From Meiothermus hypogaeus (lineage in GTDB: Bacteria > Deinococcota > Deinococci > Deinococcales > Thermaceae), in the NCBI RefSeq assembly GCF_003574035.1, contig NZ_QWKY01000013.1, positions 1 through 60,410 on the forward strand: a stretch of DNA of 60,410 bases, written 5' to 3'. A program made the translations under genes and the position numbers. Within the stretch, counting starts at the first letter, position 1. Every line of letters begins with the position of its first letter. The notes beneath the pieces were generated by a model, which did no database searches, was not told where the DNA came from, and saw only the letters and a program-made list of their open reading frames with translations. Of this stretch, positions 1 to 8,819 are shown one piece after another.

Positions 1-936
1 CGGGGGGCTGGGTCTTTGGGCTTTCCCTGGTGGGGCTGGCCTGGACGGAGCCGGCGCTGCCGGAGGTCGGGCAGGTGGGGTGGGCACTGACGGGGATCGG
101 GCTGATGGAGCCGGCATTGCAGGTTTTGGGCGCGGCTGGGCCTGGGGTGTGGGTGGTATGGGGCGGGGCTCGGGAGAGACTGGGCTGGTTCCAGGGTTGG
201 CCGGTGCAGGAGCTGGGGCGGGCTCCGGGCTTGGTTCTTCGCCGTATTCCTTTTGTACTCCAGCCTGGACAGGCTCTGCGCTGGAGGGTGGGTCTCCTGG
301 AGCAGGCGTACCGGATGCTTCGGTCGGGGCCCTTTTTTCGCTCGAGGCCTGCTTTTCTGGAATGATAGGGTTCGTTTGAGGCTGCCTCGAGGGTTCGCCG
401 GCCAGGCTACTCAGTTGTAATCCTGCCCAGGCTTCGGAAAAGCCTTTGGGCAGTGCTGCCAGCACCACCAGGTGAAGGGGACACTGGCTTTGTTGCTCCG
501 GCGTCTGGGCGGGTTCTGCCGAGTTGTCCAGGCCATCGGTGAAGAGAAAGAAGGCTCGAGGTTCGTTGCAAAGCTCGCCATAGACCTGCTTCAGGCTCCC
601 AAAGATATAGCTGGAACCGCCTTCGGCCCGCAGGCTGCGAATAAAGCGCAACATCTCCTCGCGCTCGCGCGGCAGTACAAATCGGGTCACGCTCAGGGGC
701 TCTTTGCTAAAGGGCACCAGGTATACCTCGGTTTCGTCGGCGACCCGTTCAGCAAAGTGCATCAACTCGCGTTGCACCTGCGGGAAGATCACCGTGCGCC
801 CATTCTCCCGCCCAACCATCGAGGCCAAAACATCTACCACAAACACGTACCGTGAGGGGTTTCTGACTTCGGCAGCAGCAGCCCCCGCCAGTAGAACCCA
901 ACCCAACAAACCCAATGCCAATTTCGCGATTCCCAT
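1..936 (-). CDS. Secreted VWA-domain protein with proline-rich tail (partial, C-terminus beyond window)
   Basis: Reading the minus strand from an ATG at 936, the frame stays open for 312 codons to the window edge, so the C-terminus is missing. Residues 1-22 form a signal peptide (short hydrophobic core ending in an Ala run). Residues ~29-170 resemble a von Willebrand factor A domain: a hydrophobic strand ending in DVLAS (residues 35-39, the MIDAS position) and FTDGLDN near residue 141. The usual DxSxS is altered because the first Ser is Leu, so metal binding may be weakened. From ~residue 185 the protein is low complexity, rich in Pro, Ala, Ser and Glu, as in a spacer across the envelope. Function unknown; extracytoplasmic location is inferred. 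Confidence 0.75.
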   Translation of the reverse strand, partial: MGIAKLALGLLGWVLLAGAAAAEVRNPSRYVFVVDVLASMVGRENGRTVIFPQVQRELMHFAERVADETEVYLVPFSKEPLSVTRFVLPREREEMLRFIRSLRAEGGSSYIFGSLKQVYGELCNEPRAFFLFTDGLDNSAEPAQTPEQQSQCPLHLVVLAALPKGFSEAWAGLQLSSLAGEPSRQPQTNPIIPEKQASSEKRAPTEASGTPAPGDPPSSAEPVQAGVQKEYGEEPSPEPAPAPAPANPGTSPVSPEPRPIPPTPQAQPRPKPAMPAPSARSPSVPTPPARPPAAPAPSRPAPPGKAQRPSPP

Positions 937-1165
937 AGATTCCTTCGCTCAATGCAAGTCTGCAAGCACGCCCCTTCACTCTATAGCGATGTGGTTCAAG
1001 GTTGGGTTAAATGTAGGCGAGTGTGAGCTACCTGATAATGACCTTTGAGGTACCACAGGGACAGCCCTTACAATGGGCGTTAGGGGGCCTGGGGGCCATG
1101 AAGTTGTTTTGGCTATTTGGCTATAGACCATCGGCCATCAGCCCAACCACGCTCGAGGTTTGCCT

Positions 1166-1426
1166 TTAGTTCAGCCAACGGCTGCGCTGGTAAGGGCAGC
1201 GGGCCATTTCGGGACATTTGCGCCGGCCCTGGCGCAGGGCGGCCACTTCTGTCGGGTTGAGCACCTCCTTGCAGACGGTGCATTTCTCGATTGCCTGGCG
1301 GGGCACCAGGCGCATTCCCCTAAAGCGGAAGCGGGCCCACAGACGAGCGGGCAGTACTCCCCGCAGCACCCGAAAGAGGAAATAAACCACCAGGCCGAGT
1401 AAGAGCGCTGCAATTAAAAAGTCCAT
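1166..1426 (-). CDS. Small membrane protein with cytoplasmic Cys4 zinc-knuckle-like tail
   Basis: An 86-residue protein not assigned to a named family. Residues 3-20 form one hydrophobic helix, followed by a basic stretch (residues 22-38) that favours a cytoplasmic C-terminus. The tail carries CTVC (C49, C52) and a later C71/C77 pair, spaced like a small zinc ribbon. It lies alone between the VWA gene and a repeat element, all spacer-bounded. The opposite-strand reading of the same bases lacks such structure, and the TM-plus-Cys4 pattern supports this frame. Function unknown. Confidence 0.55.
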   Translation of the reverse strand: MDFLIAALLLGLVVYFLFRVLRGVLPARLWARFRFRGMRLVPRQAIEKCTVCKEVLNPTEVAALRQGRRKCPEMARCPYQRSRWLN

Positions 1427-1521
1427 CTTGTTGATAGTATGCTTCTTTATGCGCTAAAAAGCATGGTACAGGCTCCTATCAGGGTTCTGTCCGGATAGCT
1501 CAAGAATCCGCTTTGATGGTA

Positions 1522-1720
1522 ATGTCGGATTCAAAAAGATAGTCTACAAAACCAAAAACCTTACAGGTTGTTTTTTTTGAATCCTGGAGCACACCCCTCC
1601 CGAACGGTCGGCGAAAAAAGCGTCTCCCTTTCCAGGCGGCGGTATCGCCCTCCGCTACGTGGATAAATTCGGTTGGGTTGGCTCGCTACCGTTCGGTAAC
1701 CAATCAACCGAATCTGGTAT
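1522..1720 (+). repeat. MITE-like palindromic element, copy A (one degenerate module)
   Basis: Most divergent of six copies. The left end reads ATGTCGGATTC instead of ATACCGGATTC; the right end GAATCTGGTAT is intact. The left arm has the imperfect hairpin with GATTCAAAAAGA and TTTTTTTTGAATCC, the centre has one altered 38-bp module around GGCGGTATCGCC, and the right arm has a hairpin on TACCGTTCGGTA. No coding capacity. It lies 109 bp upstream of the MMPL transporter. Confidence 0.85.
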
Positions 1721-1829
1721 AAGGGGAGATCTTGCGGCAATAGGCATAGGAGGGCCTAATTGCGGCATCGGCTCTTGTCTTCTTGTGAAGGAAGGAGCAT
1801 ATTGAGCAAGTTTGGGGTTGTCCTGATTT

Positions 1830-4034
1830 ATGTTTGTTCGTCTTGGCCGCTTCGTGACGCGATATCCGCTACAGGTTATTTTTGTTTGGCTCTTGGTGGT
1901 TTTGCTGGCTATTCCGGCGGCTCGCATGGTTCCAGGGCGTCTGGCGGCCAACGCCAGCGATGTGAAAAACAGCGAGGCCCAGAGGGTGTTGCAACTACTT
2001 GCCGAGGACTTTGCTCTGCCCTCGACGGACCGTACGGTGCTGGTGAGCGAGTCCAGCCTGCCCGAAAGCGACCCCCGGTTTCGGGAGATCTACAACCAAC
2101 TCATTGCCAGCATCGAGGGCCTCGAGGGCGTGGTGCGCCTCCACCGCTACGATGCGCCTAGCCCCTTGCAGCAACAGAGCCCCGACGGGAAGATTACCGC
2201 TACCTTGCTGGATACCCGCCTCGAGAACGGCGAGGCCGTGATTAAAGCCCTGCGGCGCGCGGCCCGTGCAGCTCAGACCCCTGAGATTCGCTTTTACGTG
2301 ACCGGGGCCACTGCTGTCACCAAAGACTTTTTGCACCTGCTGGAAGCCGATGTCAAACGCAGCGAACTGATGGCCCTGCCCCTGACCGGGCTGGTGCTTT
2401 TGCTGGCCTTTGGGGCCCTGGTGGCCACCGGTCTGCCCCTGATGGTGGGGGTGGTGGCCATCACCACCGGCCTGGCCGGCTTGTTTTTCCTTACGTATTT
2501 GGGCGAGGTGAGTAGCTTTGCCCTTTCGGTTATTACCATGCTTTCGCTGGGGGCAGGTATTGACTACGCCTTGCTGATGGTCAATCGCTTCCGCGAAGAG
2601 CTGGCCTCGGGGCGCTCGGCGCGGACGGCGGCAGCCATCACCACCCAGACCGCCGGGCGGACGGTGGCCTCGAGCGGGCTGGTGGTGGCCATTGCCATGG
2701 GGGCCATGCTGGTGCCCGACCTGACCTTCATCCGCTCGATGGGGGTGGGTGGGGTGATGTCCATAACCCTGACGGTACTGGCCTCGATTACCCTGCTGCC
2801 GGCCATCCTCTCGCTTTTAGGCGAGCGGGTGAACTCTCCGCGTCGCCTGGCCTTCAAACCCACCAGCAGCGCTCAGGTGAGCCCCTTCTGGGGCCGCTGG
2901 GCCCAGGGCGTGATGCTGCGTCCCTGGATGTGGGCGTTTGGGGTGGCGGGGCTACTCCTGGCTTTGGCCTGGCCGGCCACTCAGATGAAGCTGGGCTACA
3001 CCGGGGCCTTCGGACTGGGCCCGAATGTGGAGTCGCGCAAGGGCCTCGAGCTGATCCGACAGATGGGGCTCGGGGGTACCCTGGACGCTTTTGAAATCCT
3101 CCTGGATCTGGGTGAAGAAGGCTTCACTCCGGAGAACCGGGCCCGCTGGCGCGACCTCGAGCAGCGCCTTTCGGCCTGGCCCGAGGTGCGACTGGTAGTC
3201 TCGCCTTTTCTGGCCGGGCGGCTCTCGAGTCAGGGTGGCTTTGCCGAGCTGGTGGGCCTCTCCACTCAGTACGTGAGCCAGAACCGCCGCTACCTGCGCC
3301 TTACGGTTATTCCGCGCGATGCCGTCCATGCGCCCAGCATCCCCGAGTGGTACGCCAGGCTCAAACAAGAAGCCAAAAATGCCGGTTTCCGGCAGGTGCT
3401 GCTAGGCGGTGCACCGGTGGGCTCCATGGAGTTCACCCAGGCCCTGGTGGGGGCCATGCCAGCAGCCATCGGGACGGTTTTTGTGGCTACTTTTCTGCTT
3501 TTAGCGGTGGCCTTCCGCAGCCTCTTGATTCCCCTCAAGTCCATCCTGATGAACACCCTCACGGTGGGGGCGGCCTACGGCCTGATCACCCTGATCTTCC
3601 AGAAGGGCCTGGGCGCCGGACTGGTGGGGGCGCCTACCGATGTGGGCGGCATAGATAGCTCGCTCCCCATCCTGCTCTTTGCCGTAATTTTTGGCCTCTC
3701 GATGGACTACGAAATCTTTTTGCTCTCCCGCGTTCAGGAGGCCCACCTGGCCGGGCTGGACACCCCCCAGGCGGTGCGTTATGCCCTGGAGCGAACCGCC
3801 GGGGTAATCACCAGTGCGGCCCTGATCATGATTATTGTCTTCTCGGCCTTTGTATTTGGGCAGGTGGTGGCCAACAAGACCATTGGCCTGGGTCTGGCGG
3901 TGGCGGTTTTGCTGGATGCCACCCTGGTGCGACTGGTGCTGGTGCCCTCGGTACTGGTACTGGCGGGCCGGTGGAACTGGTGGCTGCCGGAGCCGCTCCG
4001 CCGGATGATGCCCAAAATGAGCCTGGAATCGTAA
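1830..4034 (+). CDS. MMPL-family (RND superfamily) membrane transporter
   Basis: A 734-residue protein with the two-half MMPL layout: a TM helix at ~14-32, an external loop (~35-170), a block of five to six TM helices (~175-320), another TM at ~370, a second external loop (~390-545) and a second block of helices to ~725. Both halves carry the family signature at the TM4 position: GAGIDYALLMVNRFREE and GLSMDYEIFLLSRVQEA, in which the Asp-Tyr pair takes part in proton relay in relatives such as MmpL3. The substrate cannot be read from sequence; relatives export lipids or hydrophobic compounds. An SD-like GGAAGGAG at ~1789-1796 sits ahead of an out-of-frame TTG at 1802, so the ATG at 1830 is the best but not certain start. 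It ends 1 nt from the convergent editing-protein gene. Confidence 0.9.
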   Translation: MFVRLGRFVTRYPLQVIFVWLLVVLLAIPAARMVPGRLAANASDVKNSEAQRVLQLLAEDFALPSTDRTVLVSESSLPESDPRFREIYNQLIASIEGLEGVVRLHRYDAPSPLQQQSPDGKITATLLDTRLENGEAVIKALRRAARAAQTPEIRFYVTGATAVTKDFLHLLEADVKRSELMALPLTGLVLLLAFGALVATGLPLMVGVVAITTGLAGLFFLTYLGEVSSFALSVITMLSLGAGIDYALLMVNRFREELASGRSARTAAAITTQTAGRTVASSGLVVAIAMGAMLVPDLTFIRSMGVGGVMSITLTVLASITLLPAILSLLGERVNSPRRLAFKPTSSAQVSPFWGRWAQGVMLRPWMWAFGVAGLLLALAWPATQMKLGYTGAFGLGPNVESRKGLELIRQMGLGGTLDAFEILLDLGEEGFTPENRARWRDLEQRLSAWPEVRLVVSPFLAGRLSSQGGFAELVGLSTQYVSQNRRYLRLTVIPRDAVHAPSIPEWYARLKQEAKNAGFRQVLLGGAPVGSMEFTQALVGAMPAAIGTVFVATFLLLAVAFRSLLIPLKSILMNTLTVGAAYGLITLIFQKGLGAGLVGAPTDVGGIDSSLPILLFAVIFGLSMDYEIFLLSRVQEAHLAGLDTPQAVRYALERTAGVITSAALIMIIVFSAFVFGQVVANKTIGLGLAVAVLLDATLVRLVLVPSVLVLAGRWNWWLPEPLRRMMPKMSLES

Positions 4035-4035
4035 T

Positions 4036-5208
4036 TCACGAATGGCTGGAGAGGTATTTCTGGAAGCCCTCCAGGGCCTTGTGCAGGGCTGCCAGGGGCA
4101 GCACCCCCAGCTTGACCAAGGCCCCCCCACCTCTGGCGCCCAGGGGCTTAAGCACGGCCTCCCAGAGGGCCTGTAAGTCCTCGCTGCGGCTCGGATGCTT
4201 GAGCAGCACATAGCGGGTTTTGTCCTCGGCCTCGGCAAGCAGCAGGGCCAGCACCCCCGGCCACTCGGCCAGGCGCTTGCCTACCATGTCCAGCACAGAG
4301 TTGGGAACCTTTGCCGCAATGGTCAGGCCGGGGAACTCGGCCAACAGGTCGCGCATAAGGCGTTCGGCCAGCTCGTCCTTAAGGGCGGCATTTTCGGCCC
4401 GTACCCGGTACCACTCGCTGCGCATGTTCTCGATGGGTTTTTCCAGCTCCAAAAGCCCCGAGCTAAACTTCTCGCCCAGCCGCGCGAGCAGGCGGTGTTC
4501 CTGATCAAAAAGCTCCAGAGCCTCCCAACCTGCCACAAAGTAGATGCGCGTACCGCCCTTGTAGCGCTCGAGCCTGGTGATTTTGATGGGGCCCGCTTCG
4601 CCGGTGTGGGCCACGTGCAGGCCCCCGCAGGCCACCTTGTCCCAGTGTTCAATTTCCACCACCCGGATGGTGCCCGTTACCTTGGGACTGCGGCGCAGGC
4701 CATGAGTCTCGGCCTCGGTGTGGTCGATAAAGTAGGTGCGTACCGGGGTGTTGGCATACACCGCCCAGTTGGCCAGGGCCTCGGCCTGGCGAACGACGGC
4801 CTCGTCGGGTTCGCCGTCGAAGTCCATGGTGCAGACCGGGCTATGCATGTTGACCGCCACCACGTTCCAACCAGCAGCCCGCAAAAATGCCTGCCCCAGC
4901 ATGTGTTCGGCAGTGTGGCGCTGCATGTGCCGGTAGCGGCGGGCCCAGTCGAGTTTGCCCACCACGGTTTGCCCTTCGGAGAGGGGGCTTTCCAGCCGGT
5001 GAATCACCTGGCCGGTGGCCTTGGCGTCCTCGAGCACCTCCACCACTGCCACCCCGTCCAGGGTGCCGGTATCGCAGGCCTGGCCCCCAGCGGTGGGGTA
5101 AAAGAGGGTCTGATTCAGCACTGCATAGTGCTTTGTGCCCTCGCTCCAGGCCCGTACTACCTGGGCCTCGAACTCGCTGGCATAGGGTTGTTCCCAGTAC
5201 AGCCGCAT
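4036..5208 (-). CDS. Alanyl-tRNA editing protein (AlaX-like, with C-terminal DHHA1 region)
   Basis: A 390-residue trans-editing enzyme expected to hydrolyse mischarged Ser- or Gly-tRNA(Ala) in the cytoplasm. The editing core carries the zinc site HTAEH (H98, H102) and CGGLH (C194, H198), with the conserved HTGEAG after it. A long helical stretch (~230-300) leads to a DHHA1-like C-terminal domain (~310-388), so it is a long-type AlaX lacking the catalytic and anticodon parts of AlaRS. It is the last gene of an apparent ftsH - HD-domain - alaX run, 46 bp after the HD gene. Confidence 0.88.
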   Translation of the reverse strand: MRLYWEQPYASEFEAQVVRAWSEGTKHYAVLNQTLFYPTAGGQACDTGTLDGVAVVEVLEDAKATGQVIHRLESPLSEGQTVVGKLDWARRYRHMQRHTAEHMLGQAFLRAAGWNVVAVNMHSPVCTMDFDGEPDEAVVRQAEALANWAVYANTPVRTYFIDHTEAETHGLRRSPKVTGTIRVVEIEHWDKVACGGLHVAHTGEAGPIKITRLERYKGGTRIYFVAGWEALELFDQEHRLLARLGEKFSSGLLELEKPIENMRSEWYRVRAENAALKDELAERLMRDLLAEFPGLTIAAKVPNSVLDMVGKRLAEWPGVLALLLAEAEDKTRYVLLKHPSRSEDLQALWEAVLKPLGARGGGALVKLGVLPLAALHKALEGFQKYLSSHS

Positions 5209-5254
5209 GGTTTTAGCTTACCGGAAAGGTCGGTAGGGGAAAGGGCGATGCCTG

Positions 5255-5872
5255 TTATGGCTTGAACCCCAGGGTGTTCTCCACAATGCCCTCCAGCAGG
5301 CTATAGACCGTCCTGCCGATGGCCTGGTTGAAGTGCTCGAGCAGGCCCAAATACGCCTGCCAGCGTCGCACCGACCAGTCGCTCACACCATAGCGCAGGG
5401 CAATATCAAACTGGCGTTTCTCGAGGGTGCAAAACCCGGTGGGGAGGGCCAGCGAGTCGCAGAGCTGGATCAGGCGGTCGTACTCGGTGTACTGGGTGTG
5501 TTCAAGGAAGCTCCGTACAAAAGCCACTTCTTCCTGGCTCAGGTCCCATTTATGGGGCGGGTCTACATCAGCGTCCAGCGTCTTGAGGGGGTAGCCGTGG
5601 GTCAGGCAGATGCGGGCAGCATCGGGATAACCGAGGTGGCAAAGCAGGTTATACCCCTCCACAATGTGCCGGATGCGCCCCGGCTTGCCACGGCCAACAT
5701 CGTGCAAGAGCCCCAACACATACGCCACCTCGGGATCCAGTTCGGGGTGATGGGCCGCGATGGCCTGGGCGGCTAAAGCCACATAGCGGACATGACTTGG
5801 CCACAGGCCCGGATTGCTCTGTGCGGCTGCTTGTAAAAGTTGCTCGGCTTCGGCCCGTGAGGGTATCTGCAC
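5255..5872 (-). CDS. HD-domain phosphohydrolase-like protein
   Basis: A 205-residue helical protein with an HD superfamily core: H27 region (PSHVRYVALAAQAIAAHH), LLHDVGR near residues 55-61 (metal-binding His-Asp), a later HG in LTHGYPL, and an Asp in QLCDSLALP. These are the usual four metal ligand positions. Substrate unknown; relatives act on nucleotides or phosphate esters. It begins 5 nt after the ftsH stop, so it is very probably co-transcribed with ftsH. Confidence 0.8.
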   Translation of the reverse strand: MQIPSRAEAEQLLQAAAQSNPGLWPSHVRYVALAAQAIAAHHPELDPEVAYVLGLLHDVGRGKPGRIRHIVEGYNLLCHLGYPDAARICLTHGYPLKTLDADVDPPHKWDLSQEEVAFVRSFLEHTQYTEYDRLIQLCDSLALPTGFCTLEKRQFDIALRYGVSDWSVRRWQAYLGLLEHFNQAIGRTVYSLLEGIVENTLGFKP

Positions 5873-5877
5873 GGCTC

Positions 5878-7758
5878 TCAGGCCCCGCCCAGGTTGGGCT
5901 TAATCTTGGGCACGATACGCGGGGGCTCTTTTTCTTCCTTGTCCTTGGGCGGTTCGCTGGGGGGCTCGAGGCTCTCCAGGGCCTCGCCCTCCACCACCCG
6001 CACAAACTCCTCGGCATTCAGGGTCTCGCGCTCGAGGAGTGCCTGTGTGACGCGCTCCAGCACATCTCTCTTCTCGGTCAGCAGGTGCAAAACCTTGTCG
6101 TGCTGTTCCTTCAACAGTTTTTGTACGGCTTCATCAATGCGCTTGGCGGTGTCTTCGGAGTACTGGCGGGTATCGTAGCCGCCCAGATAGGTGTCCTCGC
6201 GCACCTGGTAGGCCACCGTGCCGAAGTCGGGGTGCATACCCCATTCGGTAATCATGCGCCGGGCTAGGTCGGTGGCCTGGCGGAAGTCGTTCTCGGCCCC
6301 GGTGGTTACATCGTCAAACACCAGCTCTTCGGCCGCGCGACCCGCCAAAGCAACGGCAATCTGGTCGGTTAGGCGCTTCTTGCTCCAGTGCAGGGTGTCC
6401 TGGCGGCTGGGCATCATGAAGCCCATGGCCCGCCCACGCGGCACAATGGTCACCTTATGCACGTTGTCGGCATGCTCCAGGAAGTGTGCGGCCAGGGCGT
6501 GCCCGGCCTCGTGGTAGGCGGTTACCTCGCGATCCTTTTGGGTAATCACCATGCTCTTTTTGGCCGGTCCCATAATGACCCGGTCGGCGGCTTCTTCCAG
6601 ATCTTTCATGGTGATTTTCTTACGGCTGTCGCGGGCAGCCAGCAAGGCTGCTTCGTTGAGCAGGTTTTCCAGGTCGGCCCCCACAAAGCCCGGGGTGCGC
6701 TTGGCCAGCAGGGCCAGGTCTACGTCTTCGGCCAGCGGCTTGCCCTTGGCGTGAATTTTGAGGATCTGTTCGCGACCTTTTACATCAGGTGCGTCAATGG
6801 CGACCTGCCGGTCAAAGCGGCCCGGGCGTAGCAGCGCCGGGTCAAGTACATCGGGGCGGTTGGTGGCCGCCATGATGATGATGCTGGTCTCTTTCTCAAA
6901 ACCGTCGAGCTCTACCAGCAGTTGGTTCAGGGTCTGCTCGCGCTCGTCGTTACCACCCCCTACCCCGCCCCCGCGACGGCGGCCCACCGCATCAATCTCA
7001 TCAATAAAGATGATGCAGGGTGCATGGCGCTTGGCGGTCTCGAACAGGTCGCGCACCCGGGCCGCCCCCACCCCTACGAACATCTCCACAAAGTCCGAGC
7101 CCGAAGCAGCAATAAAAGGCACCTTGGCCTCGCCCGCTACAGCCCGTGCAATATGAGTCTTGCCCGAGCCGGGCGGCCCTACCAGCAGCACCCCTTTGGG
7201 AATGCGGGCGCCCATCTCGTGGAAGCGGGCCGGAGCCTTGAGGAACTCCACAATCTCCTTGAGCTCCTCCTTGGCTTCCTCGCAACCCGCCACGTCCTTG
7301 AAGTTGGTTTTGGGGGCTTCGGTCAGCACCTTGGCCCGGCTCTTGGTAAAGCTGAAGGCGTTATCGCCTGAGGGGCCTCGGTTGCGGGAGAAAAAGAAAA
7401 AGATGGCCACCAGCAGACCAATCAAAAGCAGCGGTATCAAGAAGCCCAGCAAAGGGTTATCCCGCCTGGGTGCGGCAATTTCGACCTGAATTTTCTTGTC
7501 GCCCCACTCGCGGATGGTGGTGGTGTCTATGGGGCTGGGAGCATACGTGACGTACTGGTCGCTATCTTCCCGGCGGGTTACGTTTAGCTGCCGTCCATCC
7601 ACCGCAATTTTGGCTACACGGCCCTGGTCAATTTCATTGAGAAAGGTGGTGTAAGCCACCTGATTGGTGGGCTGCTGATTGGAGGTCAGGCTAAAGGCCC
7701 AGGCAATCAGAATAGCAGCAAGCAAGATAAACCAAAGGTTGAACGGCAAACGGTTCAT
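5878..7758 (-). CDS. ftsH: ATP-dependent zinc metalloprotease FtsH
   Basis: A 626-residue membrane-anchored AAA+ protease that degrades misfolded membrane proteins and selected cytosolic substrates as a hexamer. TM helices lie at ~8-24 and ~103-123 around a short periplasmic domain. The AAA module has Walker A GPPGSGKT (194-201), Walker B FIDEID (251-256) and an SRH-like region near 300-316. The zinc site is HEAGH (416-420). The C-terminal ~30 residues are rich in Pro, Glu and Lys. The start is supported by AAGGGGA just upstream and a good promoter at 7775-7802. First gene of the ftsH - HD - alaX run. Confidence 0.97.
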   Translation of the reverse strand: MNRLPFNLWFILLAAILIAWAFSLTSNQQPTNQVAYTTFLNEIDQGRVAKIAVDGRQLNVTRREDSDQYVTYAPSPIDTTTIREWGDKKIQVEIAAPRRDNPLLGFLIPLLLIGLLVAIFFFFSRNRGPSGDNAFSFTKSRAKVLTEAPKTNFKDVAGCEEAKEELKEIVEFLKAPARFHEMGARIPKGVLLVGPPGSGKTHIARAVAGEAKVPFIAASGSDFVEMFVGVGAARVRDLFETAKRHAPCIIFIDEIDAVGRRRGGGVGGGNDEREQTLNQLLVELDGFEKETSIIIMAATNRPDVLDPALLRPGRFDRQVAIDAPDVKGREQILKIHAKGKPLAEDVDLALLAKRTPGFVGADLENLLNEAALLAARDSRKKITMKDLEEAADRVIMGPAKKSMVITQKDREVTAYHEAGHALAAHFLEHADNVHKVTIVPRGRAMGFMMPSRQDTLHWSKKRLTDQIAVALAGRAAEELVFDDVTTGAENDFRQATDLARRMITEWGMHPDFGTVAYQVREDTYLGGYDTRQYSEDTAKRIDEAVQKLLKEQHDKVLHLLTEKRDVLERVTQALLERETLNAEEFVRVVEGEALESLEPPSEPPKDKEEKEPPRIVPKIKPNLGGA

Positions 7759-7774
7759 TGTCCCCTTAAGTTAC

Positions 7775-7802
7775 ACCCTACTCGGGCGACAAAGGTAGTC
7801 AA
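7775..7802 (-). promoter_or_regulatory. Predicted housekeeping promoter of ftsH
   Basis: Minus-strand TTGACT (7797-7802) and TAGGGT (7775-7780) are separated by 16 nt. The SD sequence AAGGGGA and the ftsH ATG follow within 20 nt, which gives a very short 5' leader. Confidence 0.6.
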
Positions 7803-8006
7803 ACGTACCTTGAAACTTAGGGCGCCAACATCCCTTGCATACCGACTCAGGGAAAGCTCATATAGAGGCTTGGGTCGAATCGAGCAGTTTTTCGGGGTCA
7901 AAACTTTGCCTGATCCCGGCCACCTTCACCTACTCCCTCTTGCTCAACTCGAGTGGAATGGTTTAGGTGTTGGGCTTGAGGTTTTATGGCTCGAGGTTGT
8001 AGCGGG

Positions 8007-8240
8007 CATGCGCACGGCCCGCACATGAACTTCACTGGCAGGCACTCGGTACACCAGGCCATATTCCTGCTCAAAAATCAACTCACGCAAGGCTGGGTTG
8101 TGTAGCCTTTGTAGCCTGGGAATCGTACAAACCGGGCATCTTCGCTCACATCCAAAAGTACGGCAACGCTCCGCCCGCACATCCAAAAGTACGGCAACGC
8201 TCCGCCCGTGCTGGGTAATCACGATGGGTCGTCCAGTCTA
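8007..8240 (-). pseudogene. Decayed Phd-type antitoxin / ParE-type toxin pair
   Basis: On the minus strand, GRPIVITQHGRSVAVLLDV (to ~8178) matches the Phd/YefM antitoxin signature. After a frame change, NPALRELIFEQEYGLVYRV (~8102-8043) followed by HVRAV matches the core of ParE/RelE toxins. An in-frame TAG lies just upstream of the antitoxin part, the antitoxin core is interrupted by a 31-bp tandem duplication that shifts the frame, and the parts between are deleted. The open frame that spans both is therefore a fusion scar, not a working gene. Family assignment is from memory of signature motifs. Confidence 0.55.
8147..8208. repeat. Perfect 31-bp tandem duplication
   Basis: Two identical 31-bp units abut at 8147-8177 and 8178-8208. 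Because 31 is not a multiple of three, the second copy shifts the reading frame of the antitoxin remnant. Confidence 0.95.
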
Positions 8241-8354
8241 GCGTACTTTTTCCAAAAAAGCGGTGGCGCTGGCACGGAACTCGGAGAATGGGGAGATGGG
8301 TTGGATGCCCTGATCGAGTGTAACGGGGTCATGCATACGCGCCTATTCCACCTC

Positions 8355-8628
8355 ATACCGGATTCAAAAAGACAGTTTACAAAACCAAAAACACCAGAGG
8401 CTGTCTTTTTGAATCCTAGAGCACACCCCTCCCTTGAGTACCGGCGCTAGCCGGGGGCCGATGGCCCTTCACTGTCGGTCGGCGAAGAAAGCGTCTCCCT
8501 TCCAAGGGGCGGTATCGCCCTCCGCTACGCGGATAACTTCCAAGGGGCGGTATCGCCCTCCGCTGCGCGGATAACTTCGGCCCTGTTGATTCGTTACCGT
8601 TCGGTAACGAATCAACCGAATCTGGTAT
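8355..8628 (+). repeat. MITE-like palindromic element, copy B (two modules)
   Basis: Ends ATACCGGATTC and GAATCTGGTAT. The left arm folds into a hairpin with 16-bp arms (GGATTCAAAAAGACAG with CTGTCTTTTTGAATCC). An extra ~45-bp GC-rich insertion (about 8434-8478, containing CTAGCCGGGGGCC) is shared only with copy F. The 38-bp module is present twice (8502-8577). The right arm folds on TGATTCGTTACCG / CGGTAACGAATCA. It lies upstream of dnaK. Confidence 0.95.
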
Positions 8629-8748
8629 CAGACCTTATTTCACCATCGTTATGGGAAAATGCCGTAAATCACGTACTGCCTTAGAGGCCTCCTGACCCCT
8701 ATTTCAACAATTCAAAATCCAAACTTGATAATGCCTCACTCAACTCTA

Positions 8749-8777
8749 TTGACTATATGATTAACAAAAGCTATCCT
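8749..8777 (+). promoter_or_regulatory. Predicted housekeeping promoter of the dnaK operon
   Basis: TTGACT (8749-8754) and TATCCT (8772-8777) are separated by exactly 17 nt. The AGCGGAGG SD and the dnaK ATG at 8820 follow. I see no CIRCE palindrome between promoter and gene. Confidence 0.7.
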
Positions 8778-8819
8778 ATAGATTAGTAAGCCGTGCTTAG
8801 TGCGGCTAGCGGAGGATAT

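Noticed and set aside
30-855. Plus-strand ORFs opposite the VWA gene
   Set aside because: They are antisense to a continuous frame with a signal peptide and VWA motifs.
1802-2161. TTG start with strong SD upstream of the MMPL gene
   Set aside because: It is in another frame that ends after ~120 codons without recognisable content; the MMPL frame is the coding one.
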